Origin: Sedimentibacter sp.
GTDB taxonomy: Bacteria > Bacillota > Clostridia > Tissierellales > Sedimentibacteraceae
Assembly: GCA_029256005.1 (NCBI GenBank)
Contig: JAQSYS010000071.1
Location: forward strand, 1 to 7,761
Direction: 5' to 3'
DNA length: 7,761 nt
Position numbers and translations under genes: made by a program. Under the pieces are notes generated by a model. The model did not search any database, had not been told where the DNA came from, and was given only the letters and a program-made list of their open reading frames with translations. Positions 1-7,337 of the stretch are shown piece by piece (position 1 is the first letter of the stretch; every line of letters starts with the position of its first letter).

Positions 1-290
1 ATAGTTATAAAACCTACATCTTTACCGTTTGATACATCGTGAATTATTTCAGAAGCAATTTCACTCCAAGCCTGTTGAAGTTCTTCTGAATTATAATTCA
101 TTGGAAAGTGCCTGCTTTTTACTGCAGTTTCTTCACTAATATAATCCTTTACAATAGCGTGGGCAATGCTGTAATTTTCTGTTTTTTTAGCAGTGGGAAC
201 ATACAAAATATCCAATGCACATATTACATCAATTGCCTTCTTTGTTACTGCTAGGCTATTTCCTACACCTACTCCGATACCGTAGAACAT
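1..290 (-). CDS. cbiL: Cobalt-precorrin-2 C20-methyltransferase, N-terminal part (3' end outside window)
   Basis: Methylates C20 of cobalt-precorrin-2 with S-adenosylmethionine to give cobalt-precorrin-3; cytoplasmic member of the uroporphyrin-III C-methyltransferase (TP_methylase) superfamily. I translated this stretch by hand: ATG at 290-288, then 96 codons starting MFYGIGVGVGNSLAVTKKAI and ending GKDVGFIT at the window edge. Family traits are the N-terminal GIGVG loop on the first beta strand, the LDILYVPTAKK strand (about residues 27-37) followed by an SIAHAIV helix, and the DVxFxT strand that normally precedes the GDP motif, which would lie just outside. The usual GVGPGDPE loop reads GVGVGNSL, an unusual variant. 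The start is supported by AAAGGAG six bases upstream. It follows cbiC by 22 bp, so it is the last visible cistron. CbiL is the best fit by motif and context; another corrin methyltransferase is less likely because of the PTAK/SIA segment. Confidence 0.85.
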   Translation of the reverse strand, partial: MFYGIGVGVGNSLAVTKKAIDVICALDILYVPTAKKTENYSIAHAIVKDYISEETAVKSRHFPMNYNSEELQQAWSEIASEIIHDVSNGKDVGFIT

Positions 291-312
291 AAATTCTCCT
301 TTGATTTTTATA

Positions 313-942
313 TTATTGAATGTTGTACAACAAAGCATTACATATGGCCGCAGCAATATTGCTGCCTCCCTTTCTGCCTTTTGCAACAATATACTCCACA
401 TTTTCTAAACTCATTATCAGTTCCTTTGCTTCAACTACATTTACAAACCCTACAGGAACTCCGATAATAACATCAGGACTAAATATCCCAGACTTTATCA
501 TTTCATAAAGCTTTATTAATGCTGTTGGAGCGTTGCCTATGGCAAATATTGTAGGACCTTCTATTCTGGATGCTCTCTCCATAGAAACAGCTGCTCTTGT
601 TTCTCCTCGCTCTATAGCTTCTTTAGCAACATCTTCATCAGCCATAAAGCATTTTATGTTTACTCCGTATTTGGCTGCTGCTTTTTTATTAATTCCTGAA
701 TAGGCCATGTTTGTGTCAGTAATTATGGTTGCTCCGTTTTTTAAAACTTCTTTAGCTTTCTTAACAGCATTTTTAGAAAAGCACATATTATTTAAATAAT
801 CAAAATCTGCTGATGTATGTATGACTCTTTTTACTATGGGTTCTATTTCTTTTTCAAGCTTTATTGCTCCCATTTCTTCCTGTATTATTTGAAAACTTCT
901 TTTTTCAATATTATGTGGCTCTACAAATTTGATATTTTCCAT
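313..942 (-). CDS. cbiC: Cobalt-precorrin-8 methylmutase
   Basis: Moves the methyl group from C11 to C12 of cobalt-precorrin-8, giving cobyrinate; cytoplasmic, no cofactor. The 209-residue protein has the usual CbiC/CobH length and a single domain. Visible family motifs are PHNIEKRSF near residues 9-17, RVIHTSAD at 39-46 with His42 matching the catalytic histidine of the family, TDTNMAYSGI at 75-84, IGNAPTAL at 135-142, GVPVGFVN at 161-168 and the C-terminal KGRKGGSN at 188-195. The ATG at 942 has a strong GGAGG six bases upstream, so the start is secure. It sits 48 bp after cbiG and 22 bp before cbiL. The upstream gap holds a GC-rich palindromic remnant, but the ribosome site lies downstream of it and is intact. 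No anomaly in the protein. Confidence 0.96.
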   Translation of the reverse strand: MENIKFVEPHNIEKRSFQIIQEEMGAIKLEKEIEPIVKRVIHTSADFDYLNNMCFSKNAVKKAKEVLKNGATIITDTNMAYSGINKKAAAKYGVNIKCFMADEDVAKEAIERGETRAAVSMERASRIEGPTIFAIGNAPTALIKLYEMIKSGIFSPDVIIGVPVGFVNVVEAKELIMSLENVEYIVAKGRKGGSNIAAAICNALLYNIQ

Positions 943-959
943 TCTTCTCCTCCATAAAA

Positions 960-982
960 GATACGTGAACCGTCCCCGTGAC
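960..982 (-). repeat. REP-like GC-rich palindrome remnant between cbiG and cbiC
   Basis: In this 48-bp gap the 23 bases at 960-982 are 14/23 G+C, against an AT-rich surrounding. On the minus strand they carry the core GGGGACGGTTC flanked by imperfect inverted arms (GTCAC before, ACGTATC after; only ACG/CGT and the outermost pair still match). From memory, short dispersed palindromes with a GGGGACGGTTC core and complementary arms recur in intergenic regions of many Clostridia, so I read this as a decayed copy. It lies between the cbiG stop and the cbiC ribosome site and does not interrupt either gene. That it is a multicopy repeat is inference; only one copy is visible here. Confidence 0.5.
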
Positions 983-990
983 TGGCATTG

Positions 991-2022
991 TTAAAATTTG
1001 ACTTCGTAGTCATCAATCGCTGCAGCAACTGTAACTGAATTAACAACAGTTTTATTTATAATTAATCTTTTTGATTTGCTGCCCATAATTGCAGCTCTTT
1101 CACATACAGTATCTACTCCGGTAATTTTTTTTACAAAATCAGAATTTGAAAACTTTCCTTGTATTTTGCTAAGGTCATACTTTGAGTATGTATGAAACGG
1201 AACTTTATAAACCTCAGCAGTCCTCTTGATAGCTCCTTCTTCCTTTTTTAAATCAATTGAATTTATAGAATTAATGGCAAAATGTGATATATTGTTTCTT
1301 TCTAAAACTTCTTTTATTGATGAATAAACATCATTAAAGTCTGTTCCTTTTCTGCAACCTACGCCAACAGATACAATCTTAGGAATTAGATTCAATGTAT
1401 TTTTAAAAGGTGATTTGTTTGAATCTAGACTTACACATATTCCTATTTCTTTTTCATCTAAATCTATTTCCACGGGCAAGTTTCCATTCACCTTATAATC
1501 AGATTCAAAGCCTATCATTTTATTGTCCAATATATCAGCAGCTATGTCTCTGGCTCTCTTTAAGCTCATAATGTGAAGATTGCTGTTATGTGCCCATTCA
1601 TCAACTGCAAATTTTCCATTCACGTCCGTAGCAGTTGTAATAATGGGATTACCCCCTACAATCTCTGCAATTTTTAATGTAAGCTTGTTAGCACCACCTA
1701 TATGTCCACTTAAAAGAGAGATAACATTGATTCCTCTTTCATCCATGCATATTACAGCAGGATCATTCTTTTTGCTTTTAACAAAAGGAGCTATGGCTCT
1801 TACTGCTATTCCTGCAGAGCACACAAATATTATGCTGTCTGCATTTTTAAATGATTTTTCTGCAGACTTGTACAAATTTTCTTCACGTATTTTAACAAAC
1901 TTTGCAGCTCCCGCATATCTTTCAGGAACAAAAGCACTAGCTTCATGATCTTTTAATTTTTCTATTAATTTGTCGCATAATCTAGCACCATTGCTTGAAA
2001 ATGCATATATATCAATTTTCAT
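991..2022 (-). CDS. cbiG: Cobalt-precorrin-5A hydrolase
   Basis: Opens the delta-lactone of cobalt-precorrin-5A and releases the C20-derived two-carbon unit as acetaldehyde, giving cobalt-precorrin-5B; a marker of the anaerobic route. The 343-residue protein has the standard CbiG architecture: an N-terminal domain with FVCSAGIAVRAIAP (about 66-79) and LLSGHIGGAN (103-112), a central region with TTATDVNGKFAVDEWA (129-144), and a C-terminal domain opening with VSVGVGCRKGT (217-227) and ending with GVDTVCERAA and a VTVAAA strand. It is a stand-alone CbiG, not fused to CbiH as in some genomes. The ATG at 2022 is preceded by AAGGA six bases away. It begins 14 bp after the cbiA stop. Its substrate comes from CbiF and its product goes to CbiD, both encoded upstream in the same operon. 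Confidence 0.96.
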   Translation of the reverse strand: MKIDIYAFSSNGARLCDKLIEKLKDHEASAFVPERYAGAAKFVKIREENLYKSAEKSFKNADSIIFVCSAGIAVRAIAPFVKSKKNDPAVICMDERGINVISLLSGHIGGANKLTLKIAEIVGGNPIITTATDVNGKFAVDEWAHNSNLHIMSLKRARDIAADILDNKMIGFESDYKVNGNLPVEIDLDEKEIGICVSLDSNKSPFKNTLNLIPKIVSVGVGCRKGTDFNDVYSSIKEVLERNNISHFAINSINSIDLKKEEGAIKRTAEVYKVPFHTYSKYDLSKIQGKFSNSDFVKKITGVDTVCERAAIMGSKSKRLIINKTVVNSVTVAAAIDDYEVKF

Positions 2023-2036
2023 ATTTTATCCTTTTT

Positions 2037-3419
2037 TTATTTTTTATCTATATCAAAATTTGACTTAAAGTATTCAGATGATTTCTTTATAAAGTTTTCT
2101 GCAAACTTAATATTTCCCATAAAATTTAAATGTGGATATCCCATGAACTTTGCTTCATCTGCTATTACGGCATTCCAGCTTCTTTTCGATTCTGGCTTTA
2201 CAGCTAAAAAGGCTTCTCCTATATTATTACTGTCAGAATAATGAAATTCATGACCGTTTATTGATTCTCCAGCTTTACACATCAAATTATTATTTTGACT
2301 AGTCAAAGTAATGTATCCAAATCTTTTAAGAGAATCTGTCATGAAGCTGTTTCCTTCTATTGCTCCAACAAGACTGTATAGCTTACCTTGTTTATCAGTA
2401 AAGCTGTTCATTAAATACATATAACCACCGCATTCTGCAAAAGTTGGAAGTTCATCGGTAACTTTTTTCTTTATGTCATCAAGCATTGACTTGTTTCCGG
2501 AAAGTTCATCCATGTATAATTCCGGGTAACCTCCTCCAATATATAACCCACCAATGCCTTTAGGTAGCACTTCATCCTCAATAGGACTGAATTTAACTAT
2601 CTCTGCACCCATTTGTGCAAGTATGTCCAAATTATCCTCATAATAAAAGCAAAATGCTTTATCATAAGCAACAGCGATTTTTGTTTTTCCTATGTAATTT
2701 ATGTTTGGTTCATCATATTCTATGGAATCCGAGCTTGTCGCCAACTCGTATAAGCCTTCTAAGTCAATTGTCTTTAACGCCTGTTCGCCTAATTCCTCTA
2801 TTATAGATTCAAGATTTCCTATTTCTTCTGCTGTCACAAGACCAAGGTGCCTGCTTTCAAGTCTGCAGTTTGCTAATTTCGGCATGTAACCGTAGACTTT
2901 AACATCTGTATTTATTTCAATAATATTTTTATAATATCCAAACATTGCATCAGATACATTGTTTAAAATTACTCCTTTAATGTTGCTATTTTCTCTAAAG
3001 TTTATAAATCCATGGATTATTGCACCTACTGATGCAGCCATACTGCTTGGATTTATGACTAATACCACAGGGCTATTTAAAACTGTTGCTAGCTCATAGG
3101 TGCTGCAGGAAGTATCAGTACCTATACCGTCATAATATCCCATAACACCTTCAATAACTGAAATATCCCTATTTATACTGTTTTTTCCAAGTATATATCT
3201 GCAATTATTTTCACCAATCATAAATTTATCTAGGTTTCTAGAAGGAATTTTTATAATCCTTGAATGAAACATTGGATCAATATAATCCGGACCCGCTTTG
3301 AAAGAAGCAACCTTATTACCTCTCGACTTAAAAGCTTTTAAAACTGCTGACGTTACAGTTGTTTTTCCACTATTGCTGCTAATTGCTGAAATTATGATTC
3401 TAGGTGCATTTGATTTCAC
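2037..3419 (-). CDS. cbiA: Cobyrinate a,c-diamide synthase
   Basis: Amidates the a and c acetate side chains of cobyrinate using ATP and glutamine (or ammonia); cytoplasmic. The 460-residue protein has the expected two domains. The N-terminal dethiobiotin-synthetase-like ATPase shows a P-loop SSNSGKTT (14-21), FKAGPDYIDPMFH (40-52), EGVMGYYDG (90-98) and LESRHLGL (187-194). The C-terminal class I glutamine amidotransferase shows GLYIGGGYPEL (291-301), the nucleophile Cys330 in AECGGYMYL, GHEFHYS (389-395) and His430 in YPHLNF, which fits the triad histidine. All expected key residues are present. The start is a GTG at 3419, inside a GTGA overlap with the cbiET stop; no other start codon lies just upstream in frame and the P-loop begins at residue 14. 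The nearest good Shine-Dalgarno (AAGGA, 3435-3431) is 11 bases away, so coupling to cbiET translation is likely. CbiP is excluded by the short N-terminus and the EGVMGYYDG motif. Confidence 0.97.
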   Translation of the reverse strand: MKSNAPRIIISAISSNSGKTTVTSAVLKAFKSRGNKVASFKAGPDYIDPMFHSRIIKIPSRNLDKFMIGENNCRYILGKNSINRDISVIEGVMGYYDGIGTDTSCSTYELATVLNSPVVLVINPSSMAASVGAIIHGFINFRENSNIKGVILNNVSDAMFGYYKNIIEINTDVKVYGYMPKLANCRLESRHLGLVTAEEIGNLESIIEELGEQALKTIDLEGLYELATSSDSIEYDEPNINYIGKTKIAVAYDKAFCFYYEDNLDILAQMGAEIVKFSPIEDEVLPKGIGGLYIGGGYPELYMDELSGNKSMLDDIKKKVTDELPTFAECGGYMYLMNSFTDKQGKLYSLVGAIEGNSFMTDSLKRFGYITLTSQNNNLMCKAGESINGHEFHYSDSNNIGEAFLAVKPESKRSWNAVIADEAKFMGYPHLNFMGNIKFAENFIKKSSEYFKSNFDIDKK

Positions 3420-4636
3420 AGAACACCACTTCCTTTTCCACTGATTATATAAATGGGGTTCTGACCTATCATAAGGTCATATTTCCCCGTTTTTTTTGAT
3501 TTAGCTACTGAAACACTTACAATTTCCACATTTTTAAACTTATACTTCTCAATACAATTTATAGCTTCATTTAAACTTTGTAGTGAAATCGTGTTTATAA
3601 CTACATTAACATGAGGGTTCTTTTTTAAAACAGCATTTATTATTTCATCCATGTTTCCACTGCTTCCACCTATAAAGCAAGCATCAGGATTTGGAAGTTC
3701 TTTTATCGATTCAGGGGCAAAGCCATTTATAATCTCAATATTGTAAGTTTTAAACTTCTCGATATTTTTTTCTATCAATGCCACTGCTTCCAAATCTTTT
3801 TCTATTGCATACAACGTACCATTATATAATTTCAAAGCTACTTCAATTGATACAGACCCCGTTCCAGCACCAATATCATAGACTGTGTAATCACTTTTCA
3901 AATGTAGCTTTCCAATACTTACTGTCCTTACTTCGCTTTTAGTCATTGGAGCCTTGCCTGTTATAAATTCTTCATCTTTAATCGAACGCAAACCTTCATC
4001 TAAAGATATGAAATCATCATTATGTACAATCATAACTGCAAGACCATCAAACTTCATTTTAGCAATGGCAGACGCTTCATCCTCCACTATCTTTTCATTT
4101 ACATAAGATAGATTTTCACCAACGCTCACCTTCAAGTAACCTAATCCTTTGCTTGTTAGAATTTCACTGATGTTGTTAGGTCTAAAATCGCTAGAAGTAA
4201 GAATAAATGTTTTTTTATTGAAAATAACATTGGATATAATGTTAAGATTTCTACCATGAGCACTGACATGTTTTATATTATCCCAGGACAAATTTAGTTT
4301 TGATGCGAAATATTGAAGTGAGCTGACTGCCGGAATATTTTCTACCTGAATTTCCTCTTTTTTTATCAATAGCTCAGTAATTTTTTTAGATAAGCTATAA
4401 AAACCTGAATCTCCGGAAACAAGAATTCCATAATTATTATTGTCTCCTTGAAATATATATTCACATATATCTTCAGCATTTGAGCTTTCATAAATATGTT
4501 TATTCAAATTTATAAAATCTTTAAGCATTCTCTTAGCACCTACTAAACAATCACATGATTCTATTGTTTTTGATGCTTTATTATGCATATAGCTTAAATC
4601 TCCAATACCCAGTCCAATAATAAAAACCTTCTTCAT
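3416..4636 (-). CDS. cbiET: CbiE-CbiT fusion: cobalt-precorrin C5- and C15-methyltransferase (decarboxylating)
   Basis: One 406-residue polypeptide joins two SAM-dependent enzymes. CbiT methylates C15 and decarboxylates the C12 acetate of cobalt-precorrin-6B, and CbiE then methylates C5 of cobalt-precorrin-7. Residues 1 to about 210 are CbiE (TP_methylase fold): GLGIGD loop (8-13), LVGAKRML (31-38), VSGDSGFYSL (73-82), ENIPAVSSLQYFA (99-111) and HGRN. Residues from about 225 are CbiT (Rossmann methyltransferase): KAPMTKSEVR (228-237), SAM motif DIGAGTG (254-260), an AIEKD acidic strand end (277-281) and FIGGSSGN (321-328). Domain order matches CobL and other CbiET fusions. The ATG at 4636 overlaps the cobK stop by four bases (ATGA), with AAGGGGA upstream. 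A run of eight A on the coding strand (3490-3497) encodes the SKSKK stretch. The reading frame is intact across both domains. Confidence 0.95.
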   Translation of the reverse strand: MKKVFIIGLGIGDLSYMHNKASKTIESCDCLVGAKRMLKDFINLNKHIYESSNAEDICEYIFQGDNNNYGILVSGDSGFYSLSKKITELLIKKEEIQVENIPAVSSLQYFASKLNLSWDNIKHVSAHGRNLNIISNVIFNKKTFILTSSDFRPNNISEILTSKGLGYLKVSVGENLSYVNEKIVEDEASAIAKMKFDGLAVMIVHNDDFISLDEGLRSIKDEEFITGKAPMTKSEVRTVSIGKLHLKSDYTVYDIGAGTGSVSIEVALKLYNGTLYAIEKDLEAVALIEKNIEKFKTYNIEIINGFAPESIKELPNPDACFIGGSSGNMDEIINAVLKKNPHVNVVINTISLQSLNEAINCIEKYKFKNVEIVSVSVAKSKKTGKYDLMIGQNPIYIISGKGSGVL

Positions 4637-5376
4637 ATGCTTCCCCTTATTATTTGTTTAAATTTTTCCAATGTACAGCCTTCTTCCTCAGGTTTTTTTA
4701 ATACGAGGCACTGTGTATTTGTTTTATTGCATGCTTTAACCTTTTCATCAAATCCTCCAGTTGATGCACTTTCCTTTGTTATAAGAAATTTAGCACCAAC
4801 AGAATTTATCATTGCTATATTAAGCTCTTCACTGAAAGGGCCTTGCATGCAGATTATATTTTTTTTTGAATAACCTAGCTCAATCGCTCTCTTTAATGAA
4901 TTTTCCATAGGAAGAATCCTAACAAATAATCTTTCATCATAATTTTTAACACCAACAAATTGGTCTAAGTCTTTGCTGCCTGTAGTAAGTAATATATTTC
5001 CATCTGTTTGATTCAAATAACTTATAATATCTTCTATACGTTCAAAATATATGCCATATCCACTTTTATCTATTTCTCTTACAATTCTGTAATATTTTAT
5101 ATAGCAGTATTCTGCTGCTTCCTTAGCATTTTTCGAAACAATTTTTGCAAAGGGATGAGTTGCATCAATAACACAGTCAAATTTCATTTGTTGAAATAAT
5201 TCAATCATTTGCTCTTTGCCTAACCTTTTTTGATGAACAATTACATTGTTTTGTTTTTTAATAAACTGTTCACCATATTCAGTAGCAATATAAATATCAG
5301 TTTTCACATTAAAGCCACTCAAAAATTCAGCCAGCAGACGCCCTTCAGTTGTTCCTCCAAAAATACACACATACAT
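4633..5376 (-). CDS. cbiJ: Cobalt-precorrin-6A reductase
   Basis: Reduces the corrin macrocycle of cobalt-precorrin-6A to -6B with a nicotinamide cofactor; the aerobic-pathway homologue is called CobK, and both names are used for this family. The 247 residues match the family length. Motifs seen: N-terminal FGGTTEGR (6-13), which opens the nucleotide-binding Rossmann domain; DATHPFA (71-77); YYRIVRE (95-101); LTTGSKDL (130-137); a QGPFSEELN loop (178-186); and TKESASTGGF (200-209). These are the hallmark positions of CbiJ/CobK. The ATG at 5376 shares its A with the last base of the cbiF stop (TAATG) and has AGGGGA eight to nine bases upstream; downstream it overlaps cbiET by four bases, so the three genes are probably translationally coupled. 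A run of nine A on the coding strand (4859-4867) falls in codons 170-173. Confidence 0.95.
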   Translation of the reverse strand: MYVCIFGGTTEGRLLAEFLSGFNVKTDIYIATEYGEQFIKKQNNVIVHQKRLGKEQMIELFQQMKFDCVIDATHPFAKIVSKNAKEAAEYCYIKYYRIVREIDKSGYGIYFERIEDIISYLNQTDGNILLTTGSKDLDQFVGVKNYDERLFVRILPMENSLKRAIELGYSKKNIICMQGPFSEELNIAMINSVGAKFLITKESASTGGFDEKVKACNKTNTQCLVLKKPEEEGCTLEKFKQIIRGSI

Positions 5377-6131
5377 TAATTAATCCCCTCTCTGAATTCA
5401 TGTGTAAACTTAGGGTTATACAAATCACTTCTTTCATACTCATTACCAAGAAAGTTTCCAACTAAAATTAATGCTGTCTTAGTTATGTTGTTGTCCTTCA
5501 TTGTTTGAGGCAGGCTTTCAATGGTACATCTATATATTTTTTCATCAGGCCATGTTGCTTTATAAACCACAGCAACAGGCGTATCCTTTTCATAACCACC
5601 TGCAATCAGTTCTTTTGACAATTTCTCTGTTAATCCTGAACTTAAAAATAAAACCATGGTTGATTTGTGTGCTGCGAATGATCGTATGCTCTCTCTTTCA
5701 GGAACAGGTGTTCTTCCTTCCATACGGGTTATAATTACAGATTGACTCACATTGGGTAATGTATATTCAGCATTTAATGACGCAGCAGCACCGCAAAATG
5801 AACTAACACCCGGCACCACGTCATATTGTATATTAAGCGATTTTAAAACATCTATTTGCTCTCTTATTGCACCGTATATGCTTGAATCACCAGTATGCAG
5901 TCTTACTGTTACTTTGTTTTCTTTTTCTGCTCTTTTTACAACCTCTATAACTTCTTCTAAAGTCATGTGAGCACTGTTGTATATTTCAGCTCCTTTTTTT
6001 GCATAGTTTAACTGTTCTTTATTGACTAAAGAACCTGCATATATTATTACATCGGCTTCAGATAAAAGCTTATATCCTCTCAAGGTTATTAAATCTACTG
6101 CTCCAGGCCCTGCTCCAACAAAATGTACCAT
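5376..6131 (-). CDS. cbiF: Cobalt-precorrin-4 C11-methyltransferase
   Basis: Transfers a methyl from SAM to C11 of cobalt-precorrin-4, making cobalt-precorrin-5A; cytoplasmic TP_methylase enzyme (aerobic counterpart CobM). The 251-residue protein carries the canonical motifs in order: GAGPGAVDLIT (6-16), YAGSLVN (31-37), VRLHTGDSSIYGA (76-88) at the SAM site, VVPGVSSFCGAAA (105-117) and TRMEGRTPVPE (135-145), the last being diagnostic of CbiF/CobM, with VVYKATWPDE toward the C-terminus. The ATG at 6131 is preceded by AAGGAG at six-base spacing, 12 bp after the cbiD stop. It ends in a one-base overlap with cobK. Nothing is truncated or substituted at the recognised motifs. Confidence 0.97.
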   Translation of the reverse strand: MVHFVGAGPGAVDLITLRGYKLLSEADVIIYAGSLVNKEQLNYAKKGAEIYNSAHMTLEEVIEVVKRAEKENKVTVRLHTGDSSIYGAIREQIDVLKSLNIQYDVVPGVSSFCGAAASLNAEYTLPNVSQSVIITRMEGRTPVPERESIRSFAAHKSTMVLFLSSGLTEKLSKELIAGGYEKDTPVAVVYKATWPDEKIYRCTIESLPQTMKDNNITKTALILVGNFLGNEYERSDLYNPKFTHEFREGIN

Positions 6132-6143
6132 TTCTATCTCCTT

Positions 6144-7226
6144 TTAATTTAAAATCCCATGATTATTTGAATAAATTATTAACTTTGTTTTTATGTTATT
6201 ACCAACCCTTCTATTAATGTAATAAAGAGCTCTTTCAGTTACCTTCTGAATAACCTGCTTTTCTATTCTTTCTCTTCTTAAAATGTCAATCACATTTTCT
6301 GTAGTAACGCTGGACAATATTTCTGAAACAATGCTACTTCCACCAAACAGTCCTGCATAGCAACCAAAAACCTCCATCCTAAAGTCTCCATTGGAGGAAT
6401 GAGTGTTCATCATCCCTCCGGCTACTTTCACCATCTTTCCAACATGTCCAACTATTAATATTTCTTTAAAATCCAGCTCTAAAGCAAAATCTAAAACTTC
6501 GCCAAGGTAATTGCTGAACTTTAAACTGTTTTCACCGCGTATCCCCAAATTATTATCAATAAACCTCTCCGCGTAATTGCCTGGAAAAGCTAATAGCTTA
6601 TTGAATCCTTTTTCCTTAATTACCTGCATTTCAATTTTCAAACTATCAATTAATGCTTTTTCACTCATTGGTTCAACTATACCTGTAGTCCCGATTATTG
6701 AAATACCACCAACAATACCAAGTTGCGAATTGAAAGTTTTTTTAGCTCTTTCTTCACCTTCCGGTACAGAAATTATGATACTTACTCCATCCTTGTAACC
6801 ATATTCCTCACATATTCTTTGTACATTTTCAGTTATCATTTTTCGAGGGACTGAATTAATAGCAGGACCTCCGATCGGACAGTCGAGACCTTTTTGCGTA
6901 ACTCTTCCAACCCCTTTTCCTCCATCTATGTGAATTTTTCCTGAATCATCAAGACTAACATCTGCATATATTAAAATTCCGTCTGTTGAATCAGGATCAT
7001 CTCCACTGTCTTTTTTTACACAGCACCTTACTCCATGAACATCAAAATATGGTTCTTCTATGTCAATAATTAACATTTTATTTTTAGGTAATTTAACAGA
7101 AACTTTATCAACAGGCTTTCCGGTAAATATCATCAGGGCAGCGGCAGTTGCTGCAGCTGTCGCGCAAGTACCTGTTGTGAATCCGCACCTCAATTTTTTT
7201 CCGTTCTTAATAACATAATCTTCCAT
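6144..7226 (-). CDS. cbiD: Cobalt-precorrin-5B (C1)-methyltransferase
   Basis: Methylates C1 of cobalt-precorrin-5B to give cobalt-precorrin-6A, using SAM; specific to the oxygen-independent pathway and unrelated in fold to the other corrin methyltransferases. The 360-residue protein has the family signature RCGFTTGTCATAA (13-25), KKDSGDDPDSTDG (71-83), GGKGVGRVT (102-110), GISIIGTTGIVEPMSE (174-189), FPGNYAE (213-219) and GHVGKMVKVAGG (259-270). I chose the ATG at 7226. A GTG two codons earlier (7232-7230) is in frame, but it lies inside the only Shine-Dalgarno (GAGGTG, 7235-7230), which is correctly spaced for the ATG. This is the first gene after the cobalamin riboswitch and terminator, so its expression should fall when B12 is plentiful. 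The 12-bp gap to cbiF indicates one transcript. Confidence 0.97.
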   Translation of the reverse strand: MEDYVIKNGKKLRCGFTTGTCATAAATAAALMIFTGKPVDKVSVKLPKNKMLIIDIEEPYFDVHGVRCCVKKDSGDDPDSTDGILIYADVSLDDSGKIHIDGGKGVGRVTQKGLDCPIGGPAINSVPRKMITENVQRICEEYGYKDGVSIIISVPEGEERAKKTFNSQLGIVGGISIIGTTGIVEPMSEKALIDSLKIEMQVIKEKGFNKLLAFPGNYAERFIDNNLGIRGENSLKFSNYLGEVLDFALELDFKEILIVGHVGKMVKVAGGMMNTHSSNGDFRMEVFGCYAGLFGGSSIVSEILSSVTTENVIDILRRERIEKQVIQKVTERALYYINRRVGNNIKTKLIIYSNNHGILN

Positions 7227-7229
7227 AAA

Positions 7230-7235
7230 CACCTC
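7230..7235 (-). promoter_or_regulatory. Ribosome binding site deciding the cbiD start
   Basis: GAGGTG on the minus strand, with GAGG ending five bases before the ATG at 7226-7224. It contains the in-frame GTG at 7232-7230, so that GTG cannot use this site, and no other Shine-Dalgarno-like sequence lies just upstream. This favours the 360-residue form of CbiD. Confidence 0.75.
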
Positions 7236-7306
7236 ATAATTTAACAGCTTATCAATTCATATTAACTAATGATTTTGTAAAACTGTTTATATTAGTAAAA
7301 AAGGAT

Positions 7307-7337
7307 ATAAAAAAATCTTCTGATTTCTCAGAAGATT
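7307..7337 (-). terminator. Intrinsic terminator in the cbiD leader (riboswitch expression platform)
   Basis: On the minus strand a 10-bp perfect stem (AATCTTCTGA / TCAGAAGATT, 7337-7328 and 7323-7314) closes a GAAA tetraloop (7327-7324). It is followed by a T tract (positions 7315-7309, the first two also in the stem) and then ATAT. It sits about 75 bases after the riboswitch aptamer and about 80 bases before cbiD, the usual place for a transcription-attenuating platform. Only three of the ten pairs are G-C, so it may be weak, which suits conditional use. gpsA has no obvious terminator of its own, so this hairpin may also stop gpsA read-through. No strong antiterminator partner is evident by eye. 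Confidence 0.85.

Noticed and set aside
943..990. Terminator between cbiG and cbiC formed by the GC-rich palindrome
   Set aside because: The arms pair poorly, no adequate T tract follows on the minus strand, and cbiC and cbiL downstream need the same transcript.
1580..1948. Plus-strand open frame of about 120 codons opposite cbiG
   Set aside because: It is antisense to a well-conserved CbiG coding region, shows no recognisable motif, and is what the opposite strand of an AT-rich gene commonly yields.
3416..4636. cbiET as two genes merged by a frameshift
   Set aside because: One uninterrupted frame covers both domains with a normal linker, and CbiET fusions are well known.
5501..5970. Plus-strand open frames opposite cbiF
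   Set aside because: They are shadows of the CbiF gene, with low-complexity hydrophobic translations and no family motifs.
7230..7232. GTG as the cbiD start codon, giving two extra N-terminal residues
   Set aside because: The GTG lies within the only Shine-Dalgarno (GAGGTG) and has none of its own; the ATG at 7226 is correctly spaced from it.
7227..7303. Possible second promoter or attenuator between the terminator and cbiD, including an ACTAAT/ATTAGT inverted repeat
   Set aside because: No pair of -35 and -10 hexamers with good spacing was found; the inverted repeat is six bases with a long loop in AT-rich DNA and can arise by chance.
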